From assembly GCA_963556255.1 (NCBI GenBank), contig OY744604.1, positions 77,268,736 through 77,332,735 of the forward strand: a DNA stretch of 64,000 bases, given 5' to 3'. The translations under genes and the position numbers were made by a program. The notes below the pieces were generated by a model, which made no database searches, was not told the DNA's origin, and saw only the letters and a program-made list of their open reading frames with translations. Every line of letters starts with the position of its first letter. The first letter of the stretch is position 1. Positions 29,952 through 41,200 of the stretch are shown in pieces. The stretch comes from Allolobophora icterica (taxonomy: Eukaryota > Annelida > Clitellata > Crassiclitellata > Lumbricidae).

Positions 29952-32443
29952 AACTTCGCACTTACCGGCAGGCTCACGGAGAAACGCTGAGTAGTGTAGT
30001 GCAGGAAGTACGAAGGCTAATGGCTTTGGCATACCCAGGACCAACAAATGATATCGTCGTGACGGTCGCTTGTGACGCTTTCATTGATGCACTGGCAAAC
30101 CAAGATTTGGGGCAGAAGGTGCGCGAGCGAGAACCAGTTAACCTCGAAGCGGCGTATAAACATGCGGTGAGGTTGGATGCCTATGGTCGATCTTCGACAC
30201 AAGGTGGTGATTTAGACCGGAGACACGCGAGAGTTAAAGTTACCATGGAAGACCGAAAAGACTCGAGCACTGAGGGGCAACAGTCTCGTCGTCTAGAAGA
30301 TCTCGAGCGAAAGATTAAAAATCTTTCAAGAGAACTTGATCGAGTGACAATAAATCAGAATTTGGGCATCGTTCCGAGAAAACCTCATGAAAGGGAGAAC
30401 AGTTCTGATCTAGCTGTGGGAGATCAGAGGACAACCGAACCGAATGTGGGATGGCGACGGATTTATCCGCCCACACGGTTGCGTAACCCGGATATCGAAT
30501 GCTACTTGTGCAAACGAAAAGGACACATGAAGCGATATTGTCCTCAGAGAAACGCTGAGACGAATGGTGCAACCGGTACCAGTGAACCTACAAAGGCTGA
30601 ACCGATACAAGAGGAAACCCAAAACCGTCTGGTCAAAGGCAGTAGGGTGGCCTACGTGGTTGCGAGACTGGCAGGAAAACGTATACACTGTCTACTTGAT
30701 TCTGGAAGTGAAATGTCACTTGTGCCACGACGTTTCGTGCTAGACGCTGTGCTAGTACCGTCAGAACAGCGACTCCTAGCCGCTAATGGAAGTCAGATTA
30801 AGGTGGATGGTGAAACTAACCTTAAGATTCGGATCGGAAAGCAGGTGTACCCTGTACCCTGTCTAGTTACAGACCAAGTGACAGAAGTGATCTTGGGGTT
30901 ATCTTGGCTGGAAGCCAATCAGGCAAGATGGGACTTCGCAAGTCGATGCGTTTTCCTTGGGAGCGAGAAGATCCCTCTGAAAGAGGTCGTTACCGAGTCC
31001 ATGTGCCGGAGGGTTATTGTGCAAGAGGACATAATAGTTCCTCCAAGGAGCGAAGTTGACGTTCCAGCTTGGGTCGTATACCCGCATTTCCAAAAAGATA
31101 ACGAAGATTGGACGACCATTCCAATGGAATTATCAAAAGATTTGATAATCGGACGTACGTTGGTGACAGGAAGAGACACGGAAGTGTGGATCAGGATGTT
31201 GAATGTTGGAGACAGAGATTCGCTAGTCAAGAAACGGACTGAATGTCCGCTGGAGCGAGTGAACGTAGTCGATGTGACAGTTAATCGAGCCAGAACGGAA
31301 TCGTATGATGAGCCTTACCGAAGCGAAAATCCGGGGAAACCTACGGGCCCAGGTTATCCGGAGGAACGCCGAGGAAAGCAGCAAAGTACGATTGACCGGT
31401 TTGGATCGAAGATTAGTACAACGGCCAGTGTAGCGGAGCAGACGCTCAACCCACTTGCCGAACAGACCCTAAAACGACTATGGGAAGAAGTGCCAGCAGA
31501 CATTTCGGAAGAAGAGCGAATCAGGTTACGAAAACTTGTGCTAACGTACAGCGCAACGTTTTCCCTTAACGAAAGTGATAACGGATTCACTTCGGTGATC
31601 CAACACGAGATCGATACGGGACAGGAGAAACCAGTTCGGCAACCTTTGAGACGTCAACCGCTTTCCATGTTACCGGAAGTTGATCGTCAGGTAGAAGACA
31701 TGTTGAGACAAGGAATCATTGAACCTTCGATATCGGAATGGGCATCCAATGTCGTAATGGTTAAGAAAAAGGATGGCAGTATGCGTTTCTGTATCGATTA
31801 CAGGCAACTGAACCTGAAGACACGGAAAGATGCTCATCCGTTACCCCTTATCCGCGAGAGTTTAGATACCCTGGGTGGCGCCAGATGGTACAGTACGTTC
31901 GATTTGAGAGCAGGTTATCACCAGATGGCCTTGCACCCAAGAGACAAACACAAGACCGGGTTCGTTACGAGAAGGGGCAGCTTCCAATTCAAAGTGTTAC
32001 CTTTCGGATTGTGCAATAGTCCGGCCTCGTTTTGTCGACTAATGAACTTAGTCTTGACAGGGCTAAACTATGACATCTGTCTGGTTTACTTGGATGACAT
32101 AATTGTGTTCTCGAGGGACGTAGAGACGCACATGCAACGTCTAGAGAGGATTTTCAGGAGATTACAAGAGTATAATCTCAAGCTGAAACCATCCAAATGT
32201 TACCTGTTACAACAGAGAGTATTGTTTCTTGGTCACGTTTTGAGTGAAGAAGGGGTCGCGACGGATCCGAGCAAGATCAAGGCCGTAGAAGAATGGTCTG
32301 CTCCTCGGAACTTGAGGCAAGTCAGATCCTTCGTTGGTCTTTGCTCCTATTACCGACGTTTCATACATGATTTCGCGGTGGTAGCTCAACCACTTCATTT
32401 TCTGACCAGGAAAAATTTACCGTTCCATTGGACTGACGAATGA
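29876..32443 (+). CDS. pol: Retrotransposon 1 capsid end, zinc knuckle, protease and RT
   Basis: Continuation of the polyprotein after the one-base deletion; the apparent ATG start is not a real one. In order: the rest of the gag domain (WRELVERLKARYGSDDQ), a CCHC zinc knuckle (CYLCKRKGHMKRYC, about 30,500-30,542), an aspartic protease with LLDSGSEMSL (about 30,690-30,720), a linker with a second GKPTGPGY motif, and reverse transcriptase with YSTFDLRAGYHQ and the catalytic YLDD (32,087-32,098). The frame ends at TGA right after FHWTDE, where other gypsy elements continue into RNase H; a small deletion here shifts the frame. Confidence 0.9.
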   Translation: MSWRELVERLKARYGSDDQTSLYRMKLRTYRQAHGETLSSVVQEVRRLMALAYPGPTNDIVVTVACDAFIDALANQDLGQKVREREPVNLEAAYKHAVRLDAYGRSSTQGGDLDRRHARVKVTMEDRKDSSTEGQQSRRLEDLERKIKNLSRELDRVTINQNLGIVPRKPHERENSSDLAVGDQRTTEPNVGWRRIYPPTRLRNPDIECYLCKRKGHMKRYCPQRNAETNGATGTSEPTKAEPIQEETQNRLVKGSRVAYVVARLAGKRIHCLLDSGSEMSLVPRRFVLDAVLVPSEQRLLAANGSQIKVDGETNLKIRIGKQVYPVPCLVTDQVTEVILGLSWLEANQARWDFASRCVFLGSEKIPLKEVVTESMCRRVIVQEDIIVPPRSEVDVPAWVVYPHFQKDNEDWTTIPMELSKDLIIGRTLVTGRDTEVWIRMLNVGDRDSLVKKRTECPLERVNVVDVTVNRARTESYDEPYRSENPGKPTGPGYPEERRGKQQSTIDRFGSKISTTASVAEQTLNPLAEQTLKRLWEEVPADISEEERIRLRKLVLTYSATFSLNESDNGFTSVIQHEIDTGQEKPVRQPLRRQPLSMLPEVDRQVEDMLRQGIIEPSISEWASNVVMVKKKDGSMRFCIDYRQLNLKTRKDAHPLPLIRESLDTLGGARWYSTFDLRAGYHQMALHPRDKHKTGFVTRRGSFQFKVLPFGLCNSPASFCRLMNLVLTGLNYDICLVYLDDIIVFSRDVETHMQRLERIFRRLQEYNLKLKPSKCYLLQQRVLFLGHVLSEEGVATDPSKIKAVEEWSAPRNLRQVRSFVGLCSYYRRFIHDFAVVAQPLHFLTRKNLPFHWTDE

Positions 32444-32456
32444 ACTTAAACGAAAG

Positions 32457-34484
32457 TTGGTTTCCGCACCTATACTTGGGTTACCGAACGACGAGGGCCA
32501 GTACATCCTAGATACGGATGCCTCGGCATACGCCATTGGAGCGGTGTTATCGCAAGTACAAGAGGGAGAAGAGACAGTGATTTGTTACGCGAGTCGGCTC
32601 TTGTCGACGGCGGAACGGAACTATAACGTTACCAGGCGAGAGTTGTTAGCTGTGGTGTATTTCTTGAAAGAGTTTCGTCAGTACTTACTGGGTAGTAAAT
32701 TCCTACTCAGAACAGACCACTCCGCACTTCAGTGGTTACGCAGAACACCGGAACCGATTGGCCAACAGGCTCGTTGGTTAGAGATGATAGAGGAGTTTGA
32801 CATGGAGATATGTCACAGACCGGGAGCAAAACACGGTAACGCAGACGCGATGTCTAGAGGTCCGGGTGAGGAACAACCTAAAGGGGTTACCATGAGAGTT
32901 ACGAATGAAGACGTGATGTGGGCACGTCCGATCGGAGAAGTAACGCGCTCCGAGGTTACCAGTGAAGATACAGGCCAGGAAATCCGTTGGACAAAGGAGT
33001 TTCTTCGAAGAGAACAGCAGAGCGATTGCAATATTGGTACGGTCCTTGATTGGAAGGAGTCGAAGCATCATCCAACACAGGCAGAACTATCACCTGCTAA
33101 CGGAGAGGTGAAAGTGTTGGTGAGCAACTGGAATCAGCTGGAAGTCCTGCAAGGAGTGTTACACAGAGGCTGGATTCAGGGTAACACAGGAAAAGCGGAG
33201 CGATCTCAGTTAGTTGTGCCCTTATCTCTACGGCAAGAGATGCTTCAGTTAACACACGCAAGCTTTGCCGGAGGACATTTCGGGATTCGGAAAAGTTTAT
33301 CTCAGTTGCAACGTCGGGCGTATTGGCCGAGTTGGAAGGACGATGTTAGACGGTTCTGCCAAAGGTGCGATCGCTGTGCTCGTTATCGAAGGGAGAAACC
33401 TCCAAGACAGGGTTACATGCAGACTCCTGTGGTCGGTGAACCAATGGAGAGATTCGGAATTGATATAACTGGTCCGCATCCTGTATCAAGTAAAGGCAAC
33501 AAATACATACTGACAGCGATAGATTACTTCTCGAGATGGGCTGAAGCTCTGCCTATCAGAAACCAAGAGGCCGTTACTGTGGCAGAATCGCTTATGGTAC
33601 ACGTGTTCTCGAGGTTTGGTATGCCACGCCAGATCCTGACGGATCAGGGACCGTGTTTTGAGTCGAAGTTATTCAAAGAGCTGTGTAAACGCATGGAGAT
33701 TGACAAAGTACGTACAACTCCATATCGACCCTCTGGTAACGGAATGATCGAAAGGTTCCACAGAACACTGAACATGTTGATCGGAAAGGTAGTGTCGGAA
33801 CGACAAAAGGATTGGGATGTTCATGTACCATATGTAATGGCGGCATATCGAGGTACTGAACATGAAGCGACCCAACGGACACCTAATTTCCTGTTCCTGG
33901 GAAGAGAGAACCATACGCCATTAGACTTGATTCTAGCCCAAGTTACAGAGTTCGAGAGACCGTCTTACAGTGACATGGAAGAGTACGTGGAGAAACAGAA
34001 AGAGAAAATGGAACGATCGTATCGGCTTGTACGAGAACAGTTAAAGAGAGTAGCAGAAAGAAGGAAAAAAGCCTACGATTTGAGAGTGAGACCTAGCAAG
34101 TTCGCTCAAGGAGATTGGGTTTACTATTACTACCCTCGGCTAAGAAGTGGAAGGAAGACAAAATGGGCTCGCTATTACACCGGCCCATTCTTGGTTATTC
34201 AAGTGCTCAGTCCGTGTCTGTACCGGATTCAGAAGAGTCCGAAATCCACGCTAATGGTTGTGCACGTGGATAAATTGAAGCCGTTTTACGGTAAACCTCC
34301 GAGTACCTGGTTACCGGAGAGGGACAGAAATCTTGAGTTACCTACAGTAGACTGGCCAGTCCTGGCTCAAGATTCTAATGCAGAACATGAACCAGAGGAA
34401 CCTTCAGAGAATCCAGACGAGACCGCTGATCCAGAATTGCCACCTGGACGACGGACGAGACGAAGACCTCGCTTGGATGGATGA
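32457..34484 (+). CDS. pol: Retrotransposon 1 RNase H and integrase
   Basis: Displaced-frame continuation of pol. RNase H begins with DTDASAYAIGAVLSQ and includes the ERNY and RTDHSALQWL motifs. Integrase has an HHCC zinc-binding module (GGHFGIRKS, then CQRCDRC) and the catalytic triad in GIDITGP, LTDQGPCFES and GMIERFHR, followed by a GPF-type module (YTGPFLVIQ). The C-terminus is proline- and acid-rich and ends in a basic run. No chromodomain was recognised. The frame itself is intact to the stop. Confidence 0.9.
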   Translation: MVSAPILGLPNDEGQYILDTDASAYAIGAVLSQVQEGEETVICYASRLLSTAERNYNVTRRELLAVVYFLKEFRQYLLGSKFLLRTDHSALQWLRRTPEPIGQQARWLEMIEEFDMEICHRPGAKHGNADAMSRGPGEEQPKGVTMRVTNEDVMWARPIGEVTRSEVTSEDTGQEIRWTKEFLRREQQSDCNIGTVLDWKESKHHPTQAELSPANGEVKVLVSNWNQLEVLQGVLHRGWIQGNTGKAERSQLVVPLSLRQEMLQLTHASFAGGHFGIRKSLSQLQRRAYWPSWKDDVRRFCQRCDRCARYRREKPPRQGYMQTPVVGEPMERFGIDITGPHPVSSKGNKYILTAIDYFSRWAEALPIRNQEAVTVAESLMVHVFSRFGMPRQILTDQGPCFESKLFKELCKRMEIDKVRTTPYRPSGNGMIERFHRTLNMLIGKVVSERQKDWDVHVPYVMAAYRGTEHEATQRTPNFLFLGRENHTPLDLILAQVTEFERPSYSDMEEYVEKQKEKMERSYRLVREQLKRVAERRKKAYDLRVRPSKFAQGDWVYYYYPRLRSGRKTKWARYYTGPFLVIQVLSPCLYRIQKSPKSTLMVVHVDKLKPFYGKPPSTWLPERDRNLELPTVDWPVLAQDSNAEHEPEEPSENPDETADPELPPGRRTRRRPRLDG

Positions 34485-35551
34485 CTACGACTGTAGAAGT
34501 CCTTGTTAGTGACCTTCTGAAGCAGACGTGTATCTAGGACCAACTAGATTAACGCTTAATTGCGTTGGTTTCATTGACTATTCCAGACCCATGTTTCAGT
34601 TGCCCTTTTGATGAGAGTATTTCTTTTGAGCGGTATCTGGGAGCATACAGTACCTGTGCTACCAGAACGCTTAATTGCGTTGGTTTTACAGATTGTCAGT
34701 GAATGACTGTTTAAGTTTCCTTTTGATGATATGTTTCGGTTAAACATTGGCTTAGTGGTTAGTACTGAAACGAGTAAAGATTCCAGTACTAGGACGCTTC
34801 ATTGCGTTGGTTCTACAAGCGAACTATTGGAGAACCATGTTCCGTTTCCTTGTGATGACAGAATTTCTTTTCGACAGTATAATGCTCGTAACAACGAGTG
34901 TTAAGGAAATTCGGGGCAACGCGATTTCCTTGGTTACCGTTTCATGATACTTTAGTGCGCTACCTTAGTACGCTATTTAGGATAGAGCATCATGCGATAG
35001 AAGCATATGTTAGGACCTAGATCATGTGCGTAAATACGATAACTTGTACTAATTAAGATATGTAAAAAAAAAAATATATATATATTTTAGCAAAATAAAA
35101 AGGTTATCGGATCGAGGCGGGGCAGTACAAACTGTTGTCCGCTTTTATTTTGCTTTCACGATTTTGAAGTGGTACCGGGTGTGACTGATCGACGATGGTT
35201 ACCAGATCGGGAGACAGTGGGCGACTTTTCTCTCCTTTAGTTCTCCTGGCCCTTGGGGTCCGGTAGAGCCCAGGTTCATGATAGAGGGCCTGTTAAGGTT
35301 GGCGATTTGTCAGGAACGACAGGTTGCCAGTAGGGTGGTGGTTCGGATCGAAAGCATCATTAAATAGGCTGTCGCTATCACGGTTCTCATCGTTGTTTGG
35401 CGTACGTGCAGGGTGCCGAGATTGCTGATATACCGCCCTATAACCAAAGGTGCATTTGGTTCCTTGCTCTCTAAGTGGATCTGGGTTGGGGATGTTCCTG
35501 TCACGTTTGATTAAGGTCCCCGATTTTGGCAGAGATGCTCCGCATCTAAGT
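34485..35551 (+). other. 3' untranslated region of retrotransposon 1 with repeats
   Basis: Three spaced copies of ACGCTTAATTGCGTTGGTT (34,552, 34,667 and 34,794, the last with one change), each followed by a CCTTTTGATGA-like motif, in units of about 115-125 bp. Element 2 keeps the first two units and has lost the third. Function unknown; it could be an RNA-structure or packaging signal. Confidence 0.7.
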
Positions 35552-35564
35552 AAGGTGGGGAGAG
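35552..35564 (+). promoter_or_regulatory. Polypurine tract
   Basis: AAGGTGGGGAGAG lies directly before the 3' LTR, the expected plus-strand priming site; it is conserved in element 2 (54,152-54,164). Confidence 0.85.
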
Positions 35565-38218
35565 TGTGGCGGTCAAGGCCACAGTGCGTAAGTGGAAGGA
35601 TTTATTTTATGCGAATAGCATCGTTTTCTTTAAGTTTACATGCGAAGGGAACAGCATCGTTTCTCTTAATTTTACATGCGAAGGCCCAGCATCGATCATT
35701 TAATTTTTATTTAATTTCAATAGGCAACTGGCCAGCAACGACCGTGGTAGGGAAGACTGATTATATATTTTAAGCCACGGTATAGTGTGGTGAGGGATAA
35801 GTAGAGGCTGCCTCACGGTGTGCTGCTTTATACGTGAAGAGTTGGTTCGACTCTTCATACATAGCAATACTGTTAAACAGCGTTGTTGGTTAGCGATTCA
35901 GTTACCGATTCAAATATACTGCACTCAGTGTGGTAGGCGAGTGATTTTGGTTACGACCGAGTCAGAGTTCGAGTTTCCGGTTAGTACAAATATATTGGTT
36001 CCGCAAAGGTTCACCAGTCACTCTGGTACAGAGTAAAGCAGGGAGGCGACCTGACCGACGACTCTGATGAGCGTAGACTCGGATCCGACCTGGGCTGGTG
36101 AACCAAAGTCCTCCGTGCCCACCTTCTCGTGGTGCGGACCGTTAGTACCCTTCCTAGGAAGTACTCTTCCTAGGAGGGGGAACGAACGGGCACGGCAGGC
36201 AAAACCAGGGGAAGGCAATGGCAAACCACCCCTGTTAATCATGCCAAGAAAATCGCCATGCCACACACCAAACCACGCCGATGGTCGCGGATGGAGGGAC
36301 TCCCAGGCCGGAGCGCTGAGGTGGGACTCCCAGGCCAAAGCGCGACTCAAGGGCTACTGGGAGAAGTAGCAAGACGGCAACGGAGACTGTGTGGCATGAC
36401 GATCGCTAGGGCTCCTAGAGCCGACGGCACAAGGAGACAAGGAGACAAATATATTTACGGACGAAAGGGGCGTCCGAATAATATAATCAGGCGATCCCGA
36501 GTACAGCTAAAGAAGTTCACTGTTGGGAGACGGGCCGACAGCGCCGATCCGGCGGGTTGGATCCCTCAGTTGATCGCGAAGCGGTCTAGATCCCAATTGT
36601 GGGAAATCTACGGCTGAGTAATACTCGGGGAAGGATACCGTTGATACACAGGAAAACTAATTCAGTGTGAGATCGAAAACCAGGGTAAATTTGGCGTCGG
36701 GCAAGGAAATCCCTCTTGGAGTTCGAAGAACTCCAAGATCCGACAGTGTTTGGTTTTATCCACTGAGGAGAGTTTTACGCGATTTCGGCGTACTCGACAC
36801 AGGGGAAGTTCTACGCGCTTTCGGCGTACTCGGCCGGGAGAGTTTTACGCGACTTCGGCGTCTTCGGCTGGGAGAGTTTTACGCGACTTCGGCACTCGGT
36901 GAAGTGACCGTCGGGATACCTGAAAAAACCAATTTAGTACAAAAACGATAATAAGGGTAAATTTGGCGACAGGCAGGAAATTCCCTCTTGGGTTTTGAAG
37001 AACTCCGCGATCGGAGCTTGTCCGGTAACCCATGGGAGTAGTGTGACCTTCTTAAGGTAGCCAAATTTCGGAAATTCTGATAATACTCGAAACCGAGTTG
37101 GGACCATCCACTGGTTAACTGAGAGGCAAGCGAAGCTTGTCCGGTTACCTGTGGGAGTAAGTGTGACCTTCGTTAGGGAACCAAAATTCGGAAATTCTTG
37201 GGAACCAAATTCAAGACATTCTGGTAACCTTACGGGGTCAGCGTTACATTTGGATTGTGACACTTGGATGGCTGACACGCCGGTGGAGCGTTGGAGGGGC
37301 TCCATCGCCCGGTAACTAAAAATAGTTACTGGGAAAGACCACTGTTACCGAAAGACCGCAGTACGGGAAAAGACCGCCCGACAACTGATTACAGTGCGGT
37401 AAGACCAGGAAAACGATAGAATCAGGAAAATCTTGTATTCAAACCAGTCGTTATTCAGAGCAAATAACTTGGTGATCGAAACACGTAGTTCCGAGAACTG
37501 ACCGAAGTGCGAAGTAGGGCCCACCTCGTGCGCCGGTCGGAACACAGTTCTGCGTGCGGTTAGGGAGGTTTTAGACCTAGAACCTGTCCTATCAGAAGAG
37601 AGTGTCGTGAGACCAGTATACCGCGTTAATATTACACGTATATATATTATCGCAAGATGTTCGCGTGTTTGAGACGGCACGACGTGACGACTCGTCAGAT
37701 GTACACCTTGTCCTCTCGGACAAGAGAACGTTCAGAGTTTTCCCCTATTGACGATAACTCGAGAGTCATGAGATGCAGAATGGTACGTGAGGGTTCGGTT
37801 AAGGTGGAGAAAAAGAGAAAGTCTTTGACTAAGAGATCTCACAGGAAGCTGAGGACTCCTGCCGGCAAGAGAGCGAACCCTGTTCTAAAGGACGGCCATC
37901 CTGAGGACGAGGACGTTGCCCACCCGGCGACCGCGGCAGTGGCAGAGTCCGAAAGTGAGATGGAGCTTGACAGCGACACTGTTCGCAAACAAGCGATACC
38001 CTCGGGACCTCCTCTTGGAGAAATGGGCACTGAGAGCGGAGACAGGGAACCGCTCGTCTACAGTAGAAGTAGACAGGATAGTGACCCGGGCGACTCCAGA
38101 AGGTCAGTTGGCTGGAGCCGAACCCAGCCCGACGACGAAGCAGCGTCTCGGGTAAGACCGACACAAATTGGTACCACGTCTGATGAAGGGTTAGTTGATC
38201 TCGAGCGACGAACGTCAC

Positions 38219-38219
<1 letters not shown>
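35565..38219 (+). repeat. 3' LTR of retrotransposon 1 (2,655 bp, with insertion)
   Basis: Same start and end as the 5' LTR, longer by 458 bp because of an insertion at 35,997-36,455 and a one-base deletion near 37,040. It carries a second copy of the gag start (37,657), whose frame runs off the LTR end into a TAG stop supplied by the microsatellite. Confidence 0.92.
35997..36444 (+). mobile_element. SINE-like insertion in the 3' LTR
   Basis: 448 bp flanked by the perfect 11-bp direct repeat ACAAATATATT (35,986-35,996 and 36,445-36,455). It ends in short AAGGAGAC repeats. The inside includes GGGGAAGGCAATGGCAAACC followed by TGCCAAGAAAATC, a pattern I associate with 3' regions of RTE-type LINEs and their SINEs. 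It is absent from the 5' LTR, so it arrived after integration. Confidence 0.8.
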
Positions 38220-38255
<36 letters not shown>

Positions 38256-38283
38256 ATAATAATAATAATTATTATTATTATTT
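38220..38283. repeat. (TAG)n/(TAA)n microsatellite, right side of the target
   Basis: Continuation of the microsatellite interrupted by retrotransposon 1. Confidence 0.95.
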
Positions 38284-41200
38284 TATTAAAATGAAACCGA
38301 CTACCAACGTTTCTCCGATTCTCGTAGACCTCCTCTTATAACTCATTATTTATCTTTAGCCTTTAAAAATGTGGATATCTAACTGCTTTCATCTGGTGAA
38401 TGACTAATTACGCCTTCGATTCACATTTCTGTTTGACTGCGCATTAAACAGTATCATAAGAGTAAAAATAATACCGAGGATCTAAAGTGGCCTCTCCTTT
38501 GTTTAGTTCAGCTATGTTTTATGACTCGGTTTGCCATTAATTTTAGGCGCTGCGATGAGTGCTGTTACTGAACTGATGAGTTGGAGCCACTGGGATATAA
38601 TGATTAAATGTCTAAATAATGCGCGATATATGACGATGACTTGAGCTCTATAGAAATCTACAGCGAAATACACACATTATGTTGTAGTCGTTTTATAGGC
38701 CTATACATAAAAATTATTGACACTCGTAAGGATGAATTACACGATATTGTCACCCGAGCAATTTACAATGTTTGATATAAAATTTAAAAATTCATAAATT
38801 ACCTTGTCCAAAGATCGAAAAAGCTATCACAAAGCAGATAGTACAAGTCCTCATGTCTACGCCTAACTACTGATTAGATATTTAACAAACAAACGTTACT
38901 CTTTCCTGTGAAGAAGCATAAAGGCCAGCTATTTAAGTGGCATGTTCATAAAATGCACGTAATATGCGCAAGAGAGTACATAGATGACTAGCGACCTAAT
39001 CATAATTATTATCTCAACTATTTGCTAAACAGAATAACTTCATCCGCTTTCCGCCGTGTTATGTAGCCAGCGTCACGTTCTAAGCGATGTGGTTAATTTA
39101 TTATAATGAGATACAAACCGCACAACGATAACGAGAACATAATGATACAAGGTAACGTTCAGGGTTTTCTAAGGCCCATCAACGTTTTCTATTTATAGTG
39201 CATCGTAAAAACATTGTATAAATCCGGATTGTGCAACCATTGAAAGAGTTATAATTAGCAATGCATGAAACACGTGATTCAGTATATAGCGCATTGTAAC
39301 CGACAAGATGAGTTAACAAAGCAACACGAAAACGCGCAGCAAGAGAACAAACAGCTGCTCGACAGCGCATGCTTAATCATCGCAAATAAGCAAAATGTAA
39401 TATTTAATTTTAACCTTCACTCTACATACTGACCTTTAGGCCTAAGAAAGCATATCTTTACCTGCACAAAAGGAGACCATTTCGCCTCAACAGTGTTGTT
39501 TACTTAAGGACGCAAACAATAAACGGAATAGACCACGCACAACTTCTTAGCTCGTATGTTAGAAATTAAGACCAGAGCTGAAGTTAAATAATCCCGTACC
39601 CTTTGACTTTTGAGTGGGTTCATTGCTTTCTGGTTCAGCTTGCAAATCTCAGGGTCAGTGGTTCTTTTGCTTCCACTCTTTCAGTCAAGCTGTAAAAATA
39701 CTGGTATAATATAGTCAGCATATTCAACATTTCTTTAGTTTTTCTCGTGTCACATAATAAAATACGGCCCTGCTCGCAGAGCTTCCGGAGTCCCTGAACT
39801 TGTCTTTGTAGAATGTAGATACTAGACTGAGGTATGCCACTGTGAACTGGACATCAACTGAGTCAACAAGATCTAGGCAATTTGTAAAGGCCTACAACCG
39901 TTTCAACCGCTGGGTCGCGTAAAAACTGTGGAAAACACGGTACGGATATTAGAAGTTTGCTCGTATCTTGGATCGAAGGGCGAGGCTGATGGCAACAGCG
40001 AGCCATGAACTCTGACGGCGAATGGCATTCACCAGGGACTGAAGCCTATGAGGAGATTTAATTGGATAATTTGGAATGCGAAAATTTGGCAGGACACAAA
40101 CCTTCGTCTGTTTTATTCTTACATGCTACCTGGGTTCTTTTGTAGGTCTGATACCTTGAGGTTCACAATGGACATAGAAAAGAAAACTGGATGCCTCGCA
40201 ACAAGAGTGCCTTAAATGGGCGTCCGTAGTGGCTACTAGGAGGGTAAGGAAGAATTTGCTCCCCTGGATTTTGCGCATATTTAAAAAAAATTAAATTTTT
40301 GATTATTATGGTTATTACAACAATACCAACACAATTTTATTGCGAAACAACACTAAATTATTTCACTTGACCATTATCTATTTTTAAAGTTTTCGCGTGT
40401 TCTGTGTTCACGAATAGCTATGCAAAAACGTCATTCTGGCCCCCTTCAAAAATTGTGCACCCCCTAAAACATTTCCTGCGGACGTCCATGGTGCCTTAGG
40501 AGAATCCTGCGTCCCCTATATACTGATCATCTGATTAATTCAGAAATTTTCAGGGACACATCCCTATCTCTAGCAGTGAGTTATCATTATACTTAAATTA
40601 CTAGAGCAACTGATCTGGACTTGCACGTGCCAGGTACTCTGCGTGATGTGGAATTCGTGGCGTGTTTAGATATTTCTCGCAAACTTCAAGTCAGTTTGCT
40701 TACGAATTCTTCATAGTGTCTCAGAACAGTTAAGAAATCCTATTAATTGCCTTCTTTAGTAACGTTAACTTTTTAACCAACTTAAAAACTTTAGTAACAA
40801 CTAAAGCTGGACAATTAACATCTTCATTGCGCCATATAAGACAGAAAAAGCAACAGAGCGACGAAAAATACTACAAAGAGGAATAAGAAAAAAGAGCATT
40901 AATAATAGTCTACAGCACATCAGCTCAATGTAGGCCCTAAACAAGTCATCAAATCTACTATACAGTTGACCATAATGTTTATACATGAATACCAATGAGA
41001 AACATTCATCATTATGGTCACAATAATTCTTAGATAATTATTTAATAAGTATGCCCACAGCAGGTTATGAAGAGCAACATCTGACAGAAAGGTACACAAT
41101 GCAAATACAATTTTCAACGTGGTACTTTCGCCATAAAAATAAAATTCAGTCTGCCCAGTCTTTTTATAAAACTTTAAACATTTTCTCATTTCTTATGCCG

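Larger units (their letters stand above)
25804..38219 (+). mobile_element. Ty3/gypsy-type LTR retrotransposon 1 (full length, broken)
   Basis: 12.4-kb element with LTRs at 25,804-28,000 and 35,565-38,219, starting TG and ending CA. It is flanked by the 4-bp duplication GTAG within a TAG microsatellite. Internal order is primer-binding site, gag, zinc knuckle, protease, RT, RNase H, integrase, repeat-bearing 3' region and polypurine tract. RT before integrase is the Ty3/gypsy order. The LTRs differ by one substitution and one single-base deletion apart from a later SINE insertion, so integration was recent. Two frame lesions (about 29,863 and 32,440) make it defective. No envelope frame is present. 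Confidence 0.93.

Noticed and set aside
34485..35564. Envelope-like gene in the retrotransposon 3' region
   Set aside because: No long frame, signal peptide or TM segment between integrase and the polypurine tract.
36040..36100. Hammerhead ribozyme in the SINE-like insertion (CTGATGAG motif)
   Set aside because: The required GAAA core on the other side of stem II is absent (GGAT instead) and stems I/III are not evident.
35565..38219. A second, truncated tandem retrotransposon starting at 35,565
   Set aside because: Both insertions end at the same base (GTCACA), with TG/CA ends and target duplications at that point; this is a long LTR, not a truncated neighbour.
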